In this document: in pieces, positions 17,323 to 27,184 of the stretch | Position numbering within the stretch: the first letter of the stretch is position 1 | Layout of the letters: each line of letters opens with the position of its first letter | NCBI GenBank assembly: GCA_021730285.1 | Contig: CP082962.1 | Span: forward strand, 2,418,001 to 2,482,000 | Direction: 5' to 3' | DNA: 64,000 nt | Source of the DNA: Desulfovibrio sp. JY | Lineage (GTDB): Bacteria > Desulfobacterota > Desulfovibrionia > Desulfovibrionales > Desulfovibrionaceae | Program-made: the position numbers and the translations under genes | Notes under the pieces: model-generated | Database searches by the model: none | What the model saw: only the letters and a program-made list of their open reading frames with translations | What the model was told of the DNA's origin: nothing

Positions 17323-18312
17323 ATGAACAGGCGCCATTTCATCGGACAATCGGTCGTGCTGGCGACGGCCCTGGCCCATGGGGACAGCTTGGTCGCCAAG
17401 GCCCAGACGCAAGGCCCCCAATTGGGGATCGCTCACAAACAGGCGGGGTATTATTGGCATAAGGTCGGCGGCGTGGATGTCATCGCACTGTCCGACGGCA
17501 CCCTTCGCAGTACGGCCAAGCTTCTCAGCGCCACCCCCGATCAGGTGGAGGCGCTGCTTAAGGCGTCGTATGTCCCGTCGCCACGCGTCACCTCGGTGAA
17601 TGCCTTTCTCATCATCCAAGGGGAGCGCCGCATTCTTGTCGACGCCGGGACAGGGACGCTGCTTGGGCCAACCCTCAACAAACTGCCGGGAAGCCTTGGG
17701 GCCGCGGGGTTTAAGCCCGAGCAGATTACGGACATCCTGCTCACCCACATCCATGCCGACCATTCGGGCGGGTTGACCGTCGATGGCAAGAAGGTCTTTC
17801 CCTCAGCCACCGTGCATGTGAATCGGGTGGAGGTCGATTTCTGGCTGGACCCTGCCAACATGGACAAGGTCGGAGCGTATTTCAGGCCCATGTTCGCGTG
17901 CGCCAAGGCGTCGTTGGCCCCGTATGCTGCCGCCGGGAAAGTCGCGCCTTTCGAGGCCGGGGCAACGGTTTTCCCTGGGATTTCCACCCAGGCTGCGCCG
18001 GGTCACACGCCGGGGCACAGCTTTTACACCCTGGAGAGCCAGGGCGAGCGGCTGGTTTTTATTGGCGACATTGTCCATGCGGCCGAGGTCCAGTTTCCTC
18101 GTCCCGACGTGGCCATCGAGTACGACCTCGATCCCGATGCTGCGGTCAAACAACGGGAGCAGGCTTTTTTCGAGGCGGCACGCCAAGGGCACCTTGTGGC
18201 CGGAGCGCACATTTCCTTCCCTGGCATCGGGCATGTGGGCAAGGCCAATCCAGGATACCGCTGGCTGGCTGTGCCGTACGTCAACGATGCTCAGGGGCTG
18301 CAACAGACATGA
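17323..18312 (+). CDS. Tat-exported metallo-beta-lactamase-fold hydrolase
   Basis: 329 residues. It starts MNRRHFIGQSVVLATA, a twin-arginine signal. The mature part has the MBL metal motif THIHADHSGG (His142, His144, Asp146, His147), a later APGHTPGHSFY giving another His ligand, and FIGDIVH for the bridging Asp. The layout resembles quorum-quenching or alkyl-sulfatase-like family members, but the substrate cannot be told. GGAGG precedes the ATG. It is probably controlled by the divergent ArsR-type regulator. Confidence 0.88.
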   Translation: MNRRHFIGQSVVLATALAHGDSLVAKAQTQGPQLGIAHKQAGYYWHKVGGVDVIALSDGTLRSTAKLLSATPDQVEALLKASYVPSPRVTSVNAFLIIQGERRILVDAGTGTLLGPTLNKLPGSLGAAGFKPEQITDILLTHIHADHSGGLTVDGKKVFPSATVHVNRVEVDFWLDPANMDKVGAYFRPMFACAKASLAPYAAAGKVAPFEAGATVFPGISTQAAPGHTPGHSFYTLESQGERLVFIGDIVHAAEVQFPRPDVAIEYDLDPDAAVKQREQAFFEAARQGHLVAGAHISFPGIGHVGKANPGYRWLAVPYVNDAQGLQQT

Positions 18313-18726
18313 TTATTGTAGTGGATACGAGTTTGGAACCTCGCCTTTTAATGGACGAACCGCCCACGAATCCCCAGACCGCTGCAACGAGAACTTGAGC
18401 ATGGCGGGGGCTGGCTCCCGGTGGGGCAATTGATGCGACAACCGACTTCGTCGGATTGTTTTGTCCTATTTTTAAGTCTGTTAAGTTGTCGGCAACCATC
18501 CGTTGCGCAGGATCCCGCAAATGGCCAGTGTCCAATGACGTGTCGCACGCTTTCCGCGTCAAACCAGCTGATATTGGCGCCAATATATTGATTCCAAGGC
18601 GGATCTGGCACATAAAAAACTACAGGACTAGAAGAATTGCCCACTCGTCCTCACTCTGCTAGGATCGGCAATGCACACCACAGGCTCCAGATAGGCCCCG
18701 GTTGTTTTGGAACCAGGAGGATGACA
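18313..18726. other. Gene-free gap with a weak terminator
   Basis: CAACCGAC-TTC-GTCGGATTG followed by TTTTG (about 18437-18462) could end the MBL transcript. A minus-strand frame of 98 codons runs through the gap but has no ribosome site or recognised motif. Confidence 0.4.
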
Positions 18727-19383
18727 ATGCACATCACGACCACAAACCAGCCTGCATTAGCTCTTGGTTTTGGAAATTATACTTGTAATTGGGGAACCCA
18801 TTTCTGTGGTCTCTATGAGACGGAAGCTGAACGCGACGAAATCATCATGGGGTTTCTCGCTCAGGGGGCACAAGCCGAAGATCTCCAGTTCTATGCTCCG
18901 GCAGAGCGAACAATTGAAGATTTTAAAAGTGCATTTTCAAAACATTGTCCGCTGTGCGGGCAATATCTGGCCGACTCAAATACGATGCTGATTCAATCTG
19001 CCAAGGATCTCTACTATCCAGGCGGGACATTCTCGCCATGGACCATGGAAGATGCTTTGAATGATATTTTTGAAGAAAGCCAAATGCACGGGAAACGTAA
19101 TGTTCGAGCCACGGCTGAGATGGCCTGGGCACTTGAAGCTATCCCAGGAGTCGACCATCTTATGGCGTATGAGTCGAGGCTCAACTACTTTATTACAGGC
19201 AAGCCCTGGATCAGCATCTGCTTGTATAATGTAACGAAATTCGACGGCAAGACGATTATGCAGGTTTTACAGACACATCCCTTTACCATAAGCCAAGGGG
19301 TGATCACCGCGAATCCTTTCTTCCAGGATCCGGACCTCTGGCTTGCCAAAAATGCCCCCGAGTTTCTCCGCCGTGACGAATAA
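18727..19383 (+). CDS. MEDS-domain sensor protein
   Basis: 219 residues. The whole protein fits the MEDS (methanogen/methylotroph DcmR sensory) domain: the early NWGTHFCGLYETEAERDEII, the middle RATAEMAWALEAIPG and the C-terminal VLQTHPFTISQGVITANPFF. These domains are thought to bind small molecules, often beside histidine kinases. AGGAGG stands before the ATG. Its last 41 bp overlap the start of the hybrid kinase gene in another frame, so the two are translationally linked and probably form one signalling pair. Confidence 0.85.
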   Translation: MHITTTNQPALALGFGNYTCNWGTHFCGLYETEAERDEIIMGFLAQGAQAEDLQFYAPAERTIEDFKSAFSKHCPLCGQYLADSNTMLIQSAKDLYYPGGTFSPWTMEDALNDIFEESQMHGKRNVRATAEMAWALEAIPGVDHLMAYESRLNYFITGKPWISICLYNVTKFDGKTIMQVLQTHPFTISQGVITANPFFQDPDLWLAKNAPEFLRRDE

Positions 19384-21916
19384 CCGGGACGTCGCGCACG
19401 ATCTGTTCTTGCTCCTGCTCAACCTGTCACAATTCTCAGACAGGGAGCTGGTCATCAGGGTTTTTACCGAAGCCGTGGGAGCCCTTTGGCCAGCGCTTTC
19501 CTTTTCTTATGCTGCGGCCCTGTCGCCCGGCCTGCCCACCGCCCTGAACCTGGATACCGTGAAAAACAACTATGGCGCCTTCATGATCGAAGGGGAGATC
19601 GATGTCCTGCCTCCCCAGGAACGGAAGCTTCTGGGCAACGCCGTGAGCTTGCTCGCGCTGCTGTTGGAGCGTTTGGAGCAGCAGCGGCAACTTCAGGACA
19701 GCAAGCAAACGCTGCAAAATGAGGTTGCTGTCCGTACGAAGGAACTGTCAGCACGTAACCGTGAGCTGGAAAATGAAGTTGTCCATCGCATTCTGGTTGA
19801 GGAAACTCTCCACAAGAGTGAGGAACAACTTTCCTTCGTCCTCGAGGGCAGTCAGCTTGGTTTTTGGGATTGGAATCTGAAAACAGACGAAGTCCGTCGC
19901 AACGAGCGGTGGGCCGTGATGCTCGGGTTTACGTTGGAAGACATAGAATTTACGACCAAACAGTGGAGTGATTTCGTTCACCCGGACGATATCGACCATG
20001 CCTGGCGCTCCATCCGGGACAACCTTGAAGGCCGGAGCGCTTTGCACCGGGCTGAATACAGGATGCGCACCAAGGACGGCAGCTACCGCTGGATACTCGA
20101 TCAGGCAAAAGTGGTGGAGCGGGATGCGGCTGGGCGCCCACTACGCATGAGCGGAACCCACACGGACATAACCGAGCGCAAGCTGGCCGAGGCGCGCCTG
20201 CGTCGCAACTCCGCTATTAACAAGGCCCAGGCGGATATCGCAAGCGCGCTCACCCGACCGGAGCCCTCGATCATGAGCATCGCCGAGGTGGTCCATCGGT
20301 GCGCCTTGGAGATTACCGAAAGCACCCACGGATTCGTCTCGTCCATTGACCCGAGTACGCAAGAAAGCGTGGCTACTCCAGGTGCCGGCCTGCGACAAAC
20401 CGAAGTGTGTCTTGTTGGACAAGATTCGCGAATATGCTTCCCCAAATATCCGGAAGGCTTTGCTGGATTCCGGGGAGGGACTCTGAATCGTACGCAGCCT
20501 TTTTACACCAACGCCCCAGACAGCCACCCGGCCAGTTCCGGCCTGCCACCCGGGCATATCCCCATCAAGCGGCTCATGGTTGTGCCCGCCGTTTATCAAG
20601 GAGAACTTCTCGGCGAAATCGCTTTGGCAAATTCGAAACGAGACTACATTGAGGAAGACTTGGCTGCCATTCAAGTCTTTGCCAACCTTTTCGCTGTGGC
20701 AGTATACAGGATGCGGGCCCTTGAAGAACTCATCAAGGCGAAAGACTCCGCCGAAGCAGCCAGTAAGGCCAAGTCTGAATTCCTGGCCAACATGAGCCAT
20801 GAAATACGCACGCCGCTCAACGGCATCCTCGGCATGCTCCACCTTATGGGAACCACCCCGCTCGATGGCGAACAGAAGGAATATCTCCTCGCAGCGATAA
20901 GGTCCTCCAATCGCCTCACACGCCTCTTGTCCGACATCCTCGATTTGTCCAGGATCGAGGCAGGGAAAATGGTCCTCCATGAAGAAGAGTTCGAAGTCGC
21001 AGGCCAGCGGGAAACCATTATCGACCTTTTTGCCATGGAGGCAAAAGAAAAAGGGATTGTACTGGATTTTTCAATTGATGAACGTATCCCGTCACGACTT
21101 GTCGGGGACAAATCCCGTCTGCAACAAATCCTCTTCAACTTGATCGGAAACGCCATAAAATTCACTGACGCCGGCAAAGTACAGATCGAGATGATGTCTC
21201 TTGGTTTGCAACATGGCGCACTACGCGTCCTTTTCATTGTCCAGGATACAGGAATTGGTATTGCGGACGATCTGCTCGAGGCTATTTTCGAGCCCTTCAC
21301 CCAGGCGGAAAATTCCTACACACGTCGTTTCCAAGGGGCGGGGTTGGGGCTTTCCATTGTCCGAAAACTGATCGGTATGATGCATGGAGCACTGACTATC
21401 GACAGCACAGAGGGCCTGGGCACGACTGTTTATTGTTCCCTGCCCTTCAAACTCCCCGCTTCACTGCGGAGGAAGCATGATGAGCATGCGGAGAAAGCGT
21501 ATAGCCTCCAGCAGGATCAGCCCTTGCGCATCCTTTTCGCCGAAGACGATGCGGTGAACTTGATGGCCGGCAAGTGGTTGCTCGAGAAGTCCGGTTACAC
21601 CGTAGGCACAGCCGTGGATGGCCAGGAAGCCCTCACAAAGCTTTCAGACCAAGAATTCGACTTGGTCCTCATGGACATCCAGATGCCTGGCATGGACGGT
21701 GTGGCGGCCACCAGAGCGATACGCGAAGGGAGGGCAGGCCAGGATAAGGCAAGCATCCCGATCATTGCCATGACTGCCTACTCCATGCTTGGTGATAGGG
21801 AAAAATTCTTGGTTGCCGGGATGGACGACTACATCTCAAAGCCAGTCAGCATGGTCGAGTTACATACTGTCCTCAGCAAGGTGATTGGCGGGAAGAAAGG
21901 GTTTGCACCCGCATAA
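19343..21916 (+). CDS. Hybrid sensor histidine kinase (PAS-GAF-HisKA-HATPase-REC)
   Basis: 857 residues, no membrane segment, so cytosolic. Residues of about 105-165 are a coiled coil; about 155-280 a PAS/PAC domain ending GTHTDITERK; about 300-460 a GAF-like domain; then the dimer domain with phospho-His486 in NMSHEIRTPLNG. The ATPase has FNLIGNAIKFT, DTGIGI and GAGLGLSIV. The C-terminal receiver has the acidic FAEDD, Asp778 in LVLMDIQMPGMDG and Lys in YISKPV. The overlap with the MEDS gene upstream suggests that protein supplies the input. No separate output regulator is adjacent; the signal is unknown. Confidence 0.92.
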   Translation: MPKMPPSFSAVTNNRDVAHDLFLLLLNLSQFSDRELVIRVFTEAVGALWPALSFSYAAALSPGLPTALNLDTVKNNYGAFMIEGEIDVLPPQERKLLGNAVSLLALLLERLEQQRQLQDSKQTLQNEVAVRTKELSARNRELENEVVHRILVEETLHKSEEQLSFVLEGSQLGFWDWNLKTDEVRRNERWAVMLGFTLEDIEFTTKQWSDFVHPDDIDHAWRSIRDNLEGRSALHRAEYRMRTKDGSYRWILDQAKVVERDAAGRPLRMSGTHTDITERKLAEARLRRNSAINKAQADIASALTRPEPSIMSIAEVVHRCALEITESTHGFVSSIDPSTQESVATPGAGLRQTEVCLVGQDSRICFPKYPEGFAGFRGGTLNRTQPFYTNAPDSHPASSGLPPGHIPIKRLMVVPAVYQGELLGEIALANSKRDYIEEDLAAIQVFANLFAVAVYRMRALEELIKAKDSAEAASKAKSEFLANMSHEIRTPLNGILGMLHLMGTTPLDGEQKEYLLAAIRSSNRLTRLLSDILDLSRIEAGKMVLHEEEFEVAGQRETIIDLFAMEAKEKGIVLDFSIDERIPSRLVGDKSRLQQILFNLIGNAIKFTDAGKVQIEMMSLGLQHGALRVLFIVQDTGIGIADDLLEAIFEPFTQAENSYTRRFQGAGLGLSIVRKLIGMMHGALTIDSTEGLGTTVYCSLPFKLPASLRRKHDEHAEKAYSLQQDQPLRILFAEDDAVNLMAGKWLLEKSGYTVGTAVDGQEALTKLSDQEFDLVLMDIQMPGMDGVAATRAIREGRAGQDKASIPIIAMTAYSMLGDREKFLVAGMDDYISKPVSMVELHTVLSKVIGGKKGFAPA

Positions 21917-21950
21917 ATTCAAACACGAGAGTGTATTATATCTTCAGAAA

Positions 21951-22058
21951 AAGTGCGGGAGGTGCCGCGATAGTCGCGGTGCCGATAGTCGCGGCATTCC
22001 CAAGGGGCAACCTCCTGACCAAAAAACTCTAGACCGCCACACTCCCGCACTTTCCGCG
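21951..22058. repeat. Inverted repeat between convergent genes
   Basis: AAAGTGCGGGAG near 21951 and its complement CTCCCGCACTTT near 22050 bracket about 85 bp, which itself contains GATAGTCGCGGTGCC / GATAGTCGCGGCAT as a short tandem repeat. It lies between the kinase and RND stop codons and may act as a bidirectional transcription end. Confidence 0.45.
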
Positions 22059-22132
22059 ACTGCAACCGCTTTCTTGAGCGCATTCAGCCAGGCGGTCCTG
22101 CCTGGACTGCTATGCCCGCACCACTTCTCAAC

Positions 22133-25100
22133 CTACTGATTCCCCGATTTATTGATGCGAAAAACCATCGTATACAGGGCTGGGGTAAAAAGCAGGGTCA
22201 GGATCGTTGCGACAAATAATCCGCCCATGATGGCCACGGCCATGGGCCCCCAGAAGACGTTGCGCGACAGGGGAATCATGGCCAGGATCGCGGCCAGGGC
22301 CGTCAGCACCACGGGACGCGTCCGCCTGATGGTCGCGTCGATCACGGCTTCAAAAGCCCCCATGCCTTCCTGAATGTCCTTTCCGATCTGGTCCACCAAA
22401 ATGACGGTGTTGCGCATGATCATGCCGGCCAAGGCGAGAACGCCGAGCATGGCCACGAATCCAAAGGGTTGGCGGAAGAGCAGCAAGGCACCCACGGCAC
22501 CGATCAGCCCCAGGGGGGCCGTGGTCAGCACCAGGAAGAGACTCGGGAAGCTTTGCACCTGAAACATCAGCAAAAGGAGCATGACCCCGCCGGCCACGGG
22601 CAACAGGTCGACAATGGACTGGTTGGCCTTGCCGCTTTCCTCGTAAGCGCCGCCGATTTCGATCCGGTAGTCCGGTGGGAGCGCTTTCTCGATGGGCTTG
22701 AGCTTGGGCGCAATCTGCATGGTGACATCCGGCGCCTGCACGCCCTTTTTGACTTCCGACCTGACCGTGATGGTCAAATCGCGGTCTTGCCGCCAGAGGA
22801 TGGGTTCCTCGTACACATATTCCAGCCTGGCCACCTGGGAGAGGGGAATGATTTTCCCGTTGCGGATGCTGATGGTCAAATCCGCCAGGGCTTCCGGCCG
22901 CAGTCGCTCCTCTGGAACGGCCCGGGCCACGACATTGACCAGCTCGATGCCGTCTCGGACCTGGGTGATGGTGACGCCGGACAGGAGCGCCTGGAGGGCC
23001 TCGGCGATGTCCTGGGGCGTGAGCCCCAAAATCCTGGCCCGATCCTGGTCCACCACCAGCCGGATCGCCCTGGCCTGCTCGTTCCAATCCAGGTTGACGT
23101 CCATGGTGTTGGGATTGGCGCGCATGATGCCACGGACCTGATACGCTATTTCCCGCACACGATTCGGGTCGGGACCGATGACGCGAAATTGCACGGGATA
23201 ACCGACAGGCGGCCCCAGAAACAACGTCGTCACGCGCACCCTGGCCTCGGGGAGTCCGCCCCGGGCGGCAAAGGCTTCGACGCGGGCCTTGACGCGGTCA
23301 CGGGCGGCCGCGTCCGCCGTATTGAGAACGGTCACGCCATAGCTTATGTCGGGGAGCTCCGGAGCCATGGGCAAAAACCAGCGGGGCGCGCCCGAACCGA
23401 TGTAGCTGGTGTAGGTCTTGACTTCCTGATCCGCCTTGCAAAAGGCTTCCATTTTTTCCACGGCCCTGGCCGTCGCATTGAAAGCGGACCCGGCGGGCAG
23501 CCGCACTTCGACCAGAAGCTCCGGACGGGTGGAGGACGGGAAGAACTGGCGCGATACGAAGGAAAAACCGACAATGGAGGCGAGAAAGAGAAGCGAGGTC
23601 AGGCAGACAACCGTCTTGCGATGCGCAACGCACCAGCCAACGAGACGACGCAACCAGAGGTAGACCGGCGTCCGATAGATGGCGTGCGGATCTCCATGGC
23701 CGACGCCATGGAAATCCGGCAGCAATTTAAGACCAAGGTACGGCGTGAAAATAACAGCCACCAGCCAGGACGTCACCAGAGCGATGGCCACCACCCAGAA
23801 GATGCCGCCCGCGTATTCGCCGGAGGAGGATTTCGCGAACCCGACGGGTAAAAACCCCGCCGCCGTGACCAGCGTGCCGGTGAGCATGGGAAAGGCCGTG
23901 GCGGTCCAGGCGAACGTGGCGGCCTTGACCCGGTCGAACCCCTGCTCCATTTTGACCACCATCATTTCCACCGAAATGATGGCGTCGTCGACCAAAAGCC
24001 CCAGGGCGATAATGAGCGCGCCCAGGGAGATGCGTTCCAGACTTATGCCGAGCACGCTCATGATGGTCATGACCATGGCCAGCACCAGCGGCACGGCGAG
24101 CGCCACGACAATGCCCGTGCGCCAGCCCAGCGACAGGAAACTCACGGCCAGCACGATGACCAGCGCTTCGGCGAAGGACCGGATGAACTCGAACACGGAT
24201 TCGTCCACGACTTGCGGCTGGTCGGCCACCCGGCTGATCTCGAAGCCCAGCGGCAGATCCTTCTTGATGCGGTCCATGGCGGCGTCCAGGTTGCGCCCCA
24301 GTTCCAGGATGTTGCCGCCCTTGGCCATGACCACGCCCAGGGCGATGCCGGGCTTGCCTTCATGGCGGGTGACGAACGTCGGGGGGTCCTGCGGGCCCCG
24401 GTGAAAGGTCGCGATGTCTCCTAAACGAAACACCTTGCCGCCGCTTTCGACAGGCACCTCGGCCAGGGCGTCGACGCCTTTGAGCGCGCCGTCCACGCGG
24501 ATATAGACGGCGTCGGTGGCAGTCTCCAGATCGCCGGCCGGCGTCACCTCGTTTTGCTTGGCAATGGAGTCGAAGACGGTTTGGGGCGCGATCCCCAACG
24601 TGGCCAGCTTGGCGTTGTCGATCTCCACGAAAATGCATTCGGTTTGATCGCCGTAAAACCGCACCTTGGTCACGGAGGGAACCCGAAGCAGGGCCTGGCG
24701 GATGCTTTCGGCCTCATCCTTGAGTTGCCGCATGGTGAAGTCCGGGCCGGTCAAGACATACAACACCGAATCCACGTCACCGAACTCGTCGTTGAAAAAA
24801 GGGCCGAGGACGCCGGAGGGAAGATTGGACCGGATATCCCCCACCCGTTTTCGGACCTGGTACCAACATTCCCGCACCTCGGATGTCGGCGTCGATTCCA
24901 GGATCTCAAGCTTCATGACCACGCTGCCGGGCCTGGAATAGGTTTGTACCTTGTCGAAGTAGGGGACTTCCTGAAGTTTTTTCTCAATAGGATCGGCCAC
25001 CAGACGCTGCATCTCGTCCGCCGTGGCTCCTGGCCAAGCCGCGCTGATGATCATCTGTTTCACGGTGAAATCGGGATCTTCGGCTCTCCCGAGATGGATA

Positions 25101-25195
25101 TACGACCAGGCCCCGGACAGGGAGACAAGGATGATGAGGAACAGGGTGAGCGGCCGGTGGGTGACGGCCCACTCGGACAGGTTGATCCCTTTCAC
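22133..25195 (-). CDS. RND efflux permease, TriC-like
   Basis: Proton-driven inner-membrane pump of the HAE/RND class, 1020 residues, 12 membrane helices and two large periplasmic loops. The start (MKGINLSEWAVTHRPLTLFL, then LGRAEDPDFTVKQM) and the WYQVRKRVGDIR segment match what I remember of Pseudomonas TriC/MexK-type pumps rather than AcrB. The proton-relay pair is visible as LLVDDAII near residue 400. The ATG overlaps the adaptor's TGA by four bases, giving coupled translation. No outer-membrane factor is encoded here, so it probably borrows a TolC-like channel. Confidence 0.92.
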   Translation of the reverse strand: MKGINLSEWAVTHRPLTLFLIILVSLSGAWSYIHLGRAEDPDFTVKQMIISAAWPGATADEMQRLVADPIEKKLQEVPYFDKVQTYSRPGSVVMKLEILESTPTSEVRECWYQVRKRVGDIRSNLPSGVLGPFFNDEFGDVDSVLYVLTGPDFTMRQLKDEAESIRQALLRVPSVTKVRFYGDQTECIFVEIDNAKLATLGIAPQTVFDSIAKQNEVTPAGDLETATDAVYIRVDGALKGVDALAEVPVESGGKVFRLGDIATFHRGPQDPPTFVTRHEGKPGIALGVVMAKGGNILELGRNLDAAMDRIKKDLPLGFEISRVADQPQVVDESVFEFIRSFAEALVIVLAVSFLSLGWRTGIVVALAVPLVLAMVMTIMSVLGISLERISLGALIIALGLLVDDAIISVEMMVVKMEQGFDRVKAATFAWTATAFPMLTGTLVTAAGFLPVGFAKSSSGEYAGGIFWVVAIALVTSWLVAVIFTPYLGLKLLPDFHGVGHGDPHAIYRTPVYLWLRRLVGWCVAHRKTVVCLTSLLFLASIVGFSFVSRQFFPSSTRPELLVEVRLPAGSAFNATARAVEKMEAFCKADQEVKTYTSYIGSGAPRWFLPMAPELPDISYGVTVLNTADAAARDRVKARVEAFAARGGLPEARVRVTTLFLGPPVGYPVQFRVIGPDPNRVREIAYQVRGIMRANPNTMDVNLDWNEQARAIRLVVDQDRARILGLTPQDIAEALQALLSGVTITQVRDGIELVNVVARAVPEERLRPEALADLTISIRNGKIIPLSQVARLEYVYEEPILWRQDRDLTITVRSEVKKGVQAPDVTMQIAPKLKPIEKALPPDYRIEIGGAYEESGKANQSIVDLLPVAGGVMLLLLMFQVQSFPSLFLVLTTAPLGLIGAVGALLLFRQPFGFVAMLGVLALAGMIMRNTVILVDQIGKDIQEGMGAFEAVIDATIRRTRPVVLTALAAILAMIPLSRNVFWGPMAVAIMGGLFVATILTLLFTPALYTMVFRINKSGNQ

Positions 25196-26322
25196 CGGAT
25201 GTCCTCCTTCTCCCCGTCGGCCAAACGGACGGTCAGCCCCTTGTCGAGTTTATGGACGCCGGCCGTGACGATGGTGTCGCCGGCCGCGAGCTGGTCGCTT
25301 CGCACATAGGCGTCGCCCTCGGTGTAGTGGTCCACTGTGACCGGGACGAAGGTCAGCTGTCCGGTCTGGGCGTTGACGCGCCAGACGCCCGGGCCGCTGC
25401 CCTGGTTGAGCAGGGCGCTGGCCGGGATGCGGGCGGTCGGAGTGTCGGAGGTTTCGGAGAGGTGGAGGGTGGCCGTCATTCCCAAGTGCACGGAGGCATC
25501 GGCGTCAGACAGCGAATACCGCACGGCATAGGTTCTGGTGGCCGGGTCGGCCGACGGGGCGGTTTCGCGCAACACGGCCCGGTAACGGGCGTCATGGCTT
25601 GACCAAAGGGAAATTTCCGCCTTCGTCCCCTTGATGTCCTGGAGGCGTCGTTCAGGGATGTCGACCAGGACTTCCAACGCTCCCTTCTGGGCCACGGTGA
25701 CGACACTCTGGCCGAGAGCCACGACTTGGCCGGCCTCGGCGCTCGTCTTGGTGACCACGCCGTCCGTGCTGGAAAGCAGTTTGGCATAACCAAGTTGACT
25801 TATGGCCAGCTTGAGGGCGCTGTCGGCTCTCTCCACACGCGACCGGGCTTCATCGGCCGACAGGTGTTTGAGGTCGTATTCGGACTTGCTGACCACCTGC
25901 TTGGACAGCAATGTGGCATAGCGCTTTTCATCACTCGAGGTCTGATCCCTGTTGGAGATGGCGGCCTTCAGTTCCGCCTGGGCGCTCTCCACGGAGAGGC
26001 GGAGATCTTTTTCGTCCAAGGTCGCCAGCACCTGGCCTTCCCTGACATGGTCCCCAACATCCACCAGACGTTTCTCGATGCGTCCGCCTACCCGAAAGGA
26101 TTCCTGCACTTCGTGGCGCGCCACAATGACGCCGGAGTACGTTCGTCTTTCCGTCCCTCTGTCCAAGGCGATCCGCATGGTGTTGACCACAGGTCGGAAG
26201 GGAGTGCTGGACTCGGCCTCGTGACAACCGGCGAGACAAAGGCTCAGTGCCGCAATGAAAAGCAGTGCACCGCAATGAAGCACTTTGTATTTTGCCAGCG
26301 AAAATTCACCCTGTAAGAACAT
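25192..26322 (-). CDS. RND periplasmic adaptor (membrane fusion lipoprotein)
   Basis: 376 residues. The lipobox LCLAGC places the lipid-modified Cys at 33. Then come the barrel-lipoyl part (VGGRIEKRLVDVGDHVREGQ), a coiled-coil hairpin with Asp/Glu-Lys-rich heptads (residues of about 110-185) and the second lipoyl half (AEAGQVVALGQSVVTVA). It bridges the RND permease to an outer-membrane channel. It is the middle gene of tetR-adaptor-permease and overlaps the permease by four bases. Confidence 0.92.
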   Translation of the reverse strand: MFLQGEFSLAKYKVLHCGALLFIAALSLCLAGCHEAESSTPFRPVVNTMRIALDRGTERRTYSGVIVARHEVQESFRVGGRIEKRLVDVGDHVREGQVLATLDEKDLRLSVESAQAELKAAISNRDQTSSDEKRYATLLSKQVVSKSEYDLKHLSADEARSRVERADSALKLAISQLGYAKLLSSTDGVVTKTSAEAGQVVALGQSVVTVAQKGALEVLVDIPERRLQDIKGTKAEISLWSSHDARYRAVLRETAPSADPATRTYAVRYSLSDADASVHLGMTATLHLSETSDTPTARIPASALLNQGSGPGVWRVNAQTGQLTFVPVTVDHYTEGDAYVRSDQLAAGDTIVTAGVHKLDKGLTVRLADGEKEDIR

Positions 26323-26360
26323 AAAACAACCTTCCTCGTTCTTGAGTCGCGAGCGATTTA

Positions 26361-26993
26361 TTATTTGCTGACTGAGCTAAGTCCATGTAAGATCAGGTCA
26401 AGTAATTGATTAAGCGATTCATCGACATGGCCTTTTTCATTAATGCTCTCTTCGTCATTAATTTCGTGCTCAAGAAGTAATGGATAAATAAACACAGCCA
26501 AAGAGTTATGGACGGCTTCTGCCATTTTTACGCTATCTACTTTTCGAAATTCTCCAGAAGAGATGCCTTGTTCAATTATAATTCGCAGCAAATCTCTTAT
26601 GCGATTGCTGTGACTTTGAATGACTTCCCAGTGCTCATTCATCGCAACAGCGACCATGTCATACAAGCATTTTTCATGAATGATATTATTTTTAACTGTT
26701 TTGTGATATTCTAGAATGATACGTTTCAAGCGTTCTGTTGAAGAACCATCCTTGACTAATGACTCCCAGCATTGAGATTCGATACTATGGACGAGTCGAT
26801 TGCATATTGCTTCATTAATGCTCGCCTTAGAGGGAAAATATCTGTAGATGTTTGCCTGGCTCATTCCAAGCGCTTTGGCGATATCGGTAACTGTTGTTTT
26901 GGCGTATCCCACTTGACGAAATAAACTTTCGGCAGTCTCGATGATGTGGAGTTTTGTTGTCTCCACATCAGATATGGTTGCTTTTCGCCTCAT
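26361..26993 (-). CDS. TetR-family repressor of the efflux operon
   Basis: 210 residues. The N-terminal helix-turn-helix reads TVTDIAKALGMSQANIYRYFPSKASI, a standard TetR signature. The C-terminal part is all-helical with a ligand pocket that cannot be predicted. It is the first gene of the operon, 38 bp before the adaptor gene, so it probably controls itself and the pump. AT-richer than its neighbours. No clear palindrome was found in the 100 bp upstream. Confidence 0.9.
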   Translation of the reverse strand: MRRKATISDVETTKLHIIETAESLFRQVGYAKTTVTDIAKALGMSQANIYRYFPSKASINEAICNRLVHSIESQCWESLVKDGSSTERLKRIILEYHKTVKNNIIHEKCLYDMVAVAMNEHWEVIQSHSNRIRDLLRIIIEQGISSGEFRKVDSVKMAEAVHNSLAVFIYPLLLEHEINDEESINEKGHVDESLNQLLDLILHGLSSVSK

Positions 26994-27093
26994 GTGTCGG
27001 CCCCCGTTTGTTTGAGAGAGATTCTGGGCGCTTCCAAGCTCTGCTCAAAAATAATGATAAATTTTATTTTTTATAATTTTTCATGTCAAGCAC

Positions 27094-27132
27094 AAAAAAA
27101 GGTGGCCCTCCTGAGAAGTAGAGCCACCTTTT
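27094..27132 (-). terminator. Terminator of the AdeAB-like operon
   Basis: AAAGGTGGC (27099-27107) pairs with GCCACCTTT (27124-27132). On the minus strand the stem is followed by a run of T. It lies about 50 bp beyond the stop of the second RND permease. Confidence 0.85.
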
Positions 27133-27184
27133 CATGGGATTTTAGCCCATTAGCGGAGGGTTACACAAATTTCGTTACAGACCC

